Source of the DNA: an uncultured bacterium
GTDB taxonomy: Bacteria > Patescibacteriota > Saccharimonadia > Saccharimonadales > Saccharimonadaceae
DNA: 5,911 bases
Assembly (NCBI GenBank): GCA_937872185.1
Contig: CALMQN010000034.1
Coordinates: forward strand, 1 to 5,911
Reading direction: 5' to 3'
Translations under genes and position numbers: made by a program
Notes under the pieces: generated by a model
Told to the model about the DNA's origin: nothing
Databases searched by the model: none
What the model saw: only the letters and a program-made list of their open reading frames with translations
Part shown: positions 4,452 to 5,911 of the stretch, one piece after another
Layout of the letters: the number at the start of each line of letters is the position of its first letter
Numbering within the stretch: the first letter of the stretch is position 1

Positions 4452-5911
4452 CTATGATTTATTTGCGTACAGCTCTTCGAACACTTTTTCGGAAATATTT
4501 TCCTTGAGTGACGGATCGTTATCAAGTGTTGTGTAAAAATTTGCTCTTTCGTTAAACATTTTCATCAACTCTTCTTCAAACACTTCTTGGAATCGCGTCT
4601 TGGCTGCACCGCGTGGGTTGTTTGCAATCGCTTTTTGAACATCTTGACGATCTTTGACACGAGTCACTAGTTCAATGCCATCAATTTCCATATCTGGTGG
4701 TAAGCCGTACTGTTCGTTAATACTTTTGATGATCAAGGACAGTCTTTCCATTTCATCCATCGGTTTGCCGCCCCGGCTGTTGCTTTGCATTGGGTCGAGC
4801 TCACTTTCGCCAGCTGTAAGTCCTATAGTATGTTTGGTACCCTTTGTAATTGCTATGCTGCTGAGATCTATTTCTTCGAGTAGGCCTTCAGGCATTTCCT
4901 CTTCACGCTTTGGTAGTTTTTTTCGCAAGTTACGAGCGTACTCGTAGAACTGCTCTAGGCTAGCATCACCAAAAGTAAATAATTGCGCAATAAAGCTGTA
5001 TTTACGCACAAAATCATCGATTTTATCCCGAAAGTCTTCTTGGTCATCTCCTTCAAGCTTATTAAATGTCTCGACCGCTTCATCCAGTAAGCCAGCAACT
5101 ACGGCCTGGTTGGACTCATTTTTATGAACAAGCAGCGAATAGTGCTGTTGCACCGATTCCATTAAAACAACGCCTGCATTCAACAAATCACGTTTTAAGT
5201 CATACAAGATATTCGGATCGGTCGACTGCGATAGTATAGTACTTGTGTAGTACGGCTGGAATGCTTCCTGGATACTATCGGCATCATTTACAAAATCCAG
5301 TACAAACACGTTGTCTTTGCGCTGCATGGTGCGGTTTAGTCGGCTCAGCGTCTGAACAGCACCAACACCACCGAGTTTTTTGTCAACATACATTGCAGTT
5401 AGCTTGGGCTGATCAAATCCTGTCTGGTACTTGTTGGCTACTACCAAGAATTTATATTCATCTTGCTCTTCAAAAGTATCTGCAGTCTGTGTTTCTGGAA
5501 AGCCATTCAAGCTTCCTTCAGTCTGTCCGTTGATCTCGCCACTAAATGCTACTATGGCCTTGGTAGGGTAGCCTTTCTCGGCTAAGTAGTCTCGCAGTGC
5601 TAAGTAGTAGCGGACCGCGTGAAGTCGAGATTTGGTAACGATCATTGCTTTGGCATTGCCGTCGATTAGTTTCTCGATCTGCAAGCGGAAATGTTCTGCC
5701 ATCAGCTCGACTTTTTTCTCAATACCCGATTCATGTAGGTCGGCGTAGCCAACCGCCATGCGGTAAGCTTTGCTTTTTTCAAACTCTGGGTCGTTGTCAC
5801 CAGCCTTCTTGGCTAGCTCGAAGTACATTTTATGAGTCGTGTAGTTTTTCAAAACATCGATTATAAAGCCTTCGTCTATCGCCTGCTTCATGCTGTACAA
5901 GCTAAACGGAT
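4452..5911 (-). CDS. hsdR: Type I restriction enzyme subunit R, C-terminal part (partial, 5' end beyond the window)
   Basis: The frame is open from the right edge (PFSLYSMKQAIDEGFIIDVLKNYTTH) to the TAG at 4452-4454, about 486 residues. A full HsdR has about 1000, so the nuclease domain and first RecA lobe lie outside. The TTG at 5898-5900 is an internal codon, not the start. Visible are the second RecA lobe with AMIVTKSRLHAVRYY (motif IV region), YQTGFDQPKLTAMYVDK (motif V) and AVQTLSRLNRTM (motif VI, about 5331-5360). LDFVND and a helical C-terminal region follow; such C-terminal regions contact the HsdM/HsdS methylase core in known complexes. HsdR pumps DNA past the recognition complex using ATP and cuts it at a distance. 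No frameshift or stop interrupts this half. hsdM and hsdS are not in the window and would be expected to the right. Confidence 0.95.
   Translation of the reverse strand, partial: PFSLYSMKQAIDEGFIIDVLKNYTTHKMYFELAKKAGDNDPEFEKSKAYRMAVGYADLHESGIEKKVELMAEHFRLQIEKLIDGNAKAMIVTKSRLHAVRYYLALRDYLAEKGYPTKAIVAFSGEINGQTEGSLNGFPETQTADTFEEQDEYKFLVVANKYQTGFDQPKLTAMYVDKKLGGVGAVQTLSRLNRTMQRKDNVFVLDFVNDADSIQEAFQPYYTSTILSQSTDPNILYDLKRDLLNAGVVLMESVQQHYSLLVHKNESNQAVVAGLLDEAVETFNKLEGDDQEDFRDKIDDFVRKYSFIAQLFTFGDASLEQFYEYARNLRKKLPKREEEMPEGLLEEIDLSSIAITKGTKHTIGLTAGESELDPMQSNSRGGKPMDEMERLSLIIKSINEQYGLPPDMEIDGIELVTRVKDRQDVQKAIANNPRGAAKTRFQEVFEEELMKMFNERANFYTTLDNDPSLKENISEKVFEELYANKS

Noticed and set aside
5898..5900. 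TTG as the true start of the hsdR reading frame
   Set aside because: The frame continues upstream to the edge with HsdR-like residues (PFSLYSM), so the gene is cut by the window.

Overview
The window carries nine protein genes, all on the minus strand, so it reads from right to left. TGA is used as a stop (end of the 2H gene at 637-639) and tryptophan is encoded by TGG, so the ordinary bacterial code applies; this argues against the recoded Gracilibacteria/SR1 lineages. The compact genes, the short S18 (67 residues), the divergent EF-P loop and the gene order suggest a reduced-genome bacterium of the Patescibacteria/CPR type, perhaps Saccharibacteria. That placement is inference from style and recall, not from a search.

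Right part (3025-5911): an accessory-looking run. It begins with the C-terminal half of a type I restriction HsdR subunit that enters from the right edge. An 82-base gap follows, then a small HAD-fold phosphatase-like protein, then a 301-residue FtsK/SpoIIIE-type motor ATPase with neither a membrane domain nor a gamma (DNA-reading) domain. The HAD and FtsK-like genes are 16 bases apart and could be cotranscribed.

Middle (2892-3024): the only clear promoter in the window. It has TAGACT, a 17-base spacer and TATAAT, with a perfect DnaA-box sequence (TTATCCACA) inside the spacer. Two abutting hairpins and a strong AGGAGG lie downstream, just before rpsF.

Left part (1-2891): a tightly packed operon in the order rpsF, ssb, rpsR, efp, a 2H phosphoesterase, tlyA. 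Gaps are 4-5 bases and the last pair overlaps by ATGA. The exception is a 126-base structured leader between ssb and rpsR. Four of the products act on or in the ribosome (S6, S18, EF-P, TlyA), SSB protects single-stranded DNA, and the 2H protein probably acts on RNA ends or cyclic phosphates. tlyA runs off the left edge.

The points most worth following up are the structured rpsR leader, the DnaA box in the rpsF promoter, the arginine at the functional tip of EF-P, and the motor-only FtsK-like protein next to a restriction system.
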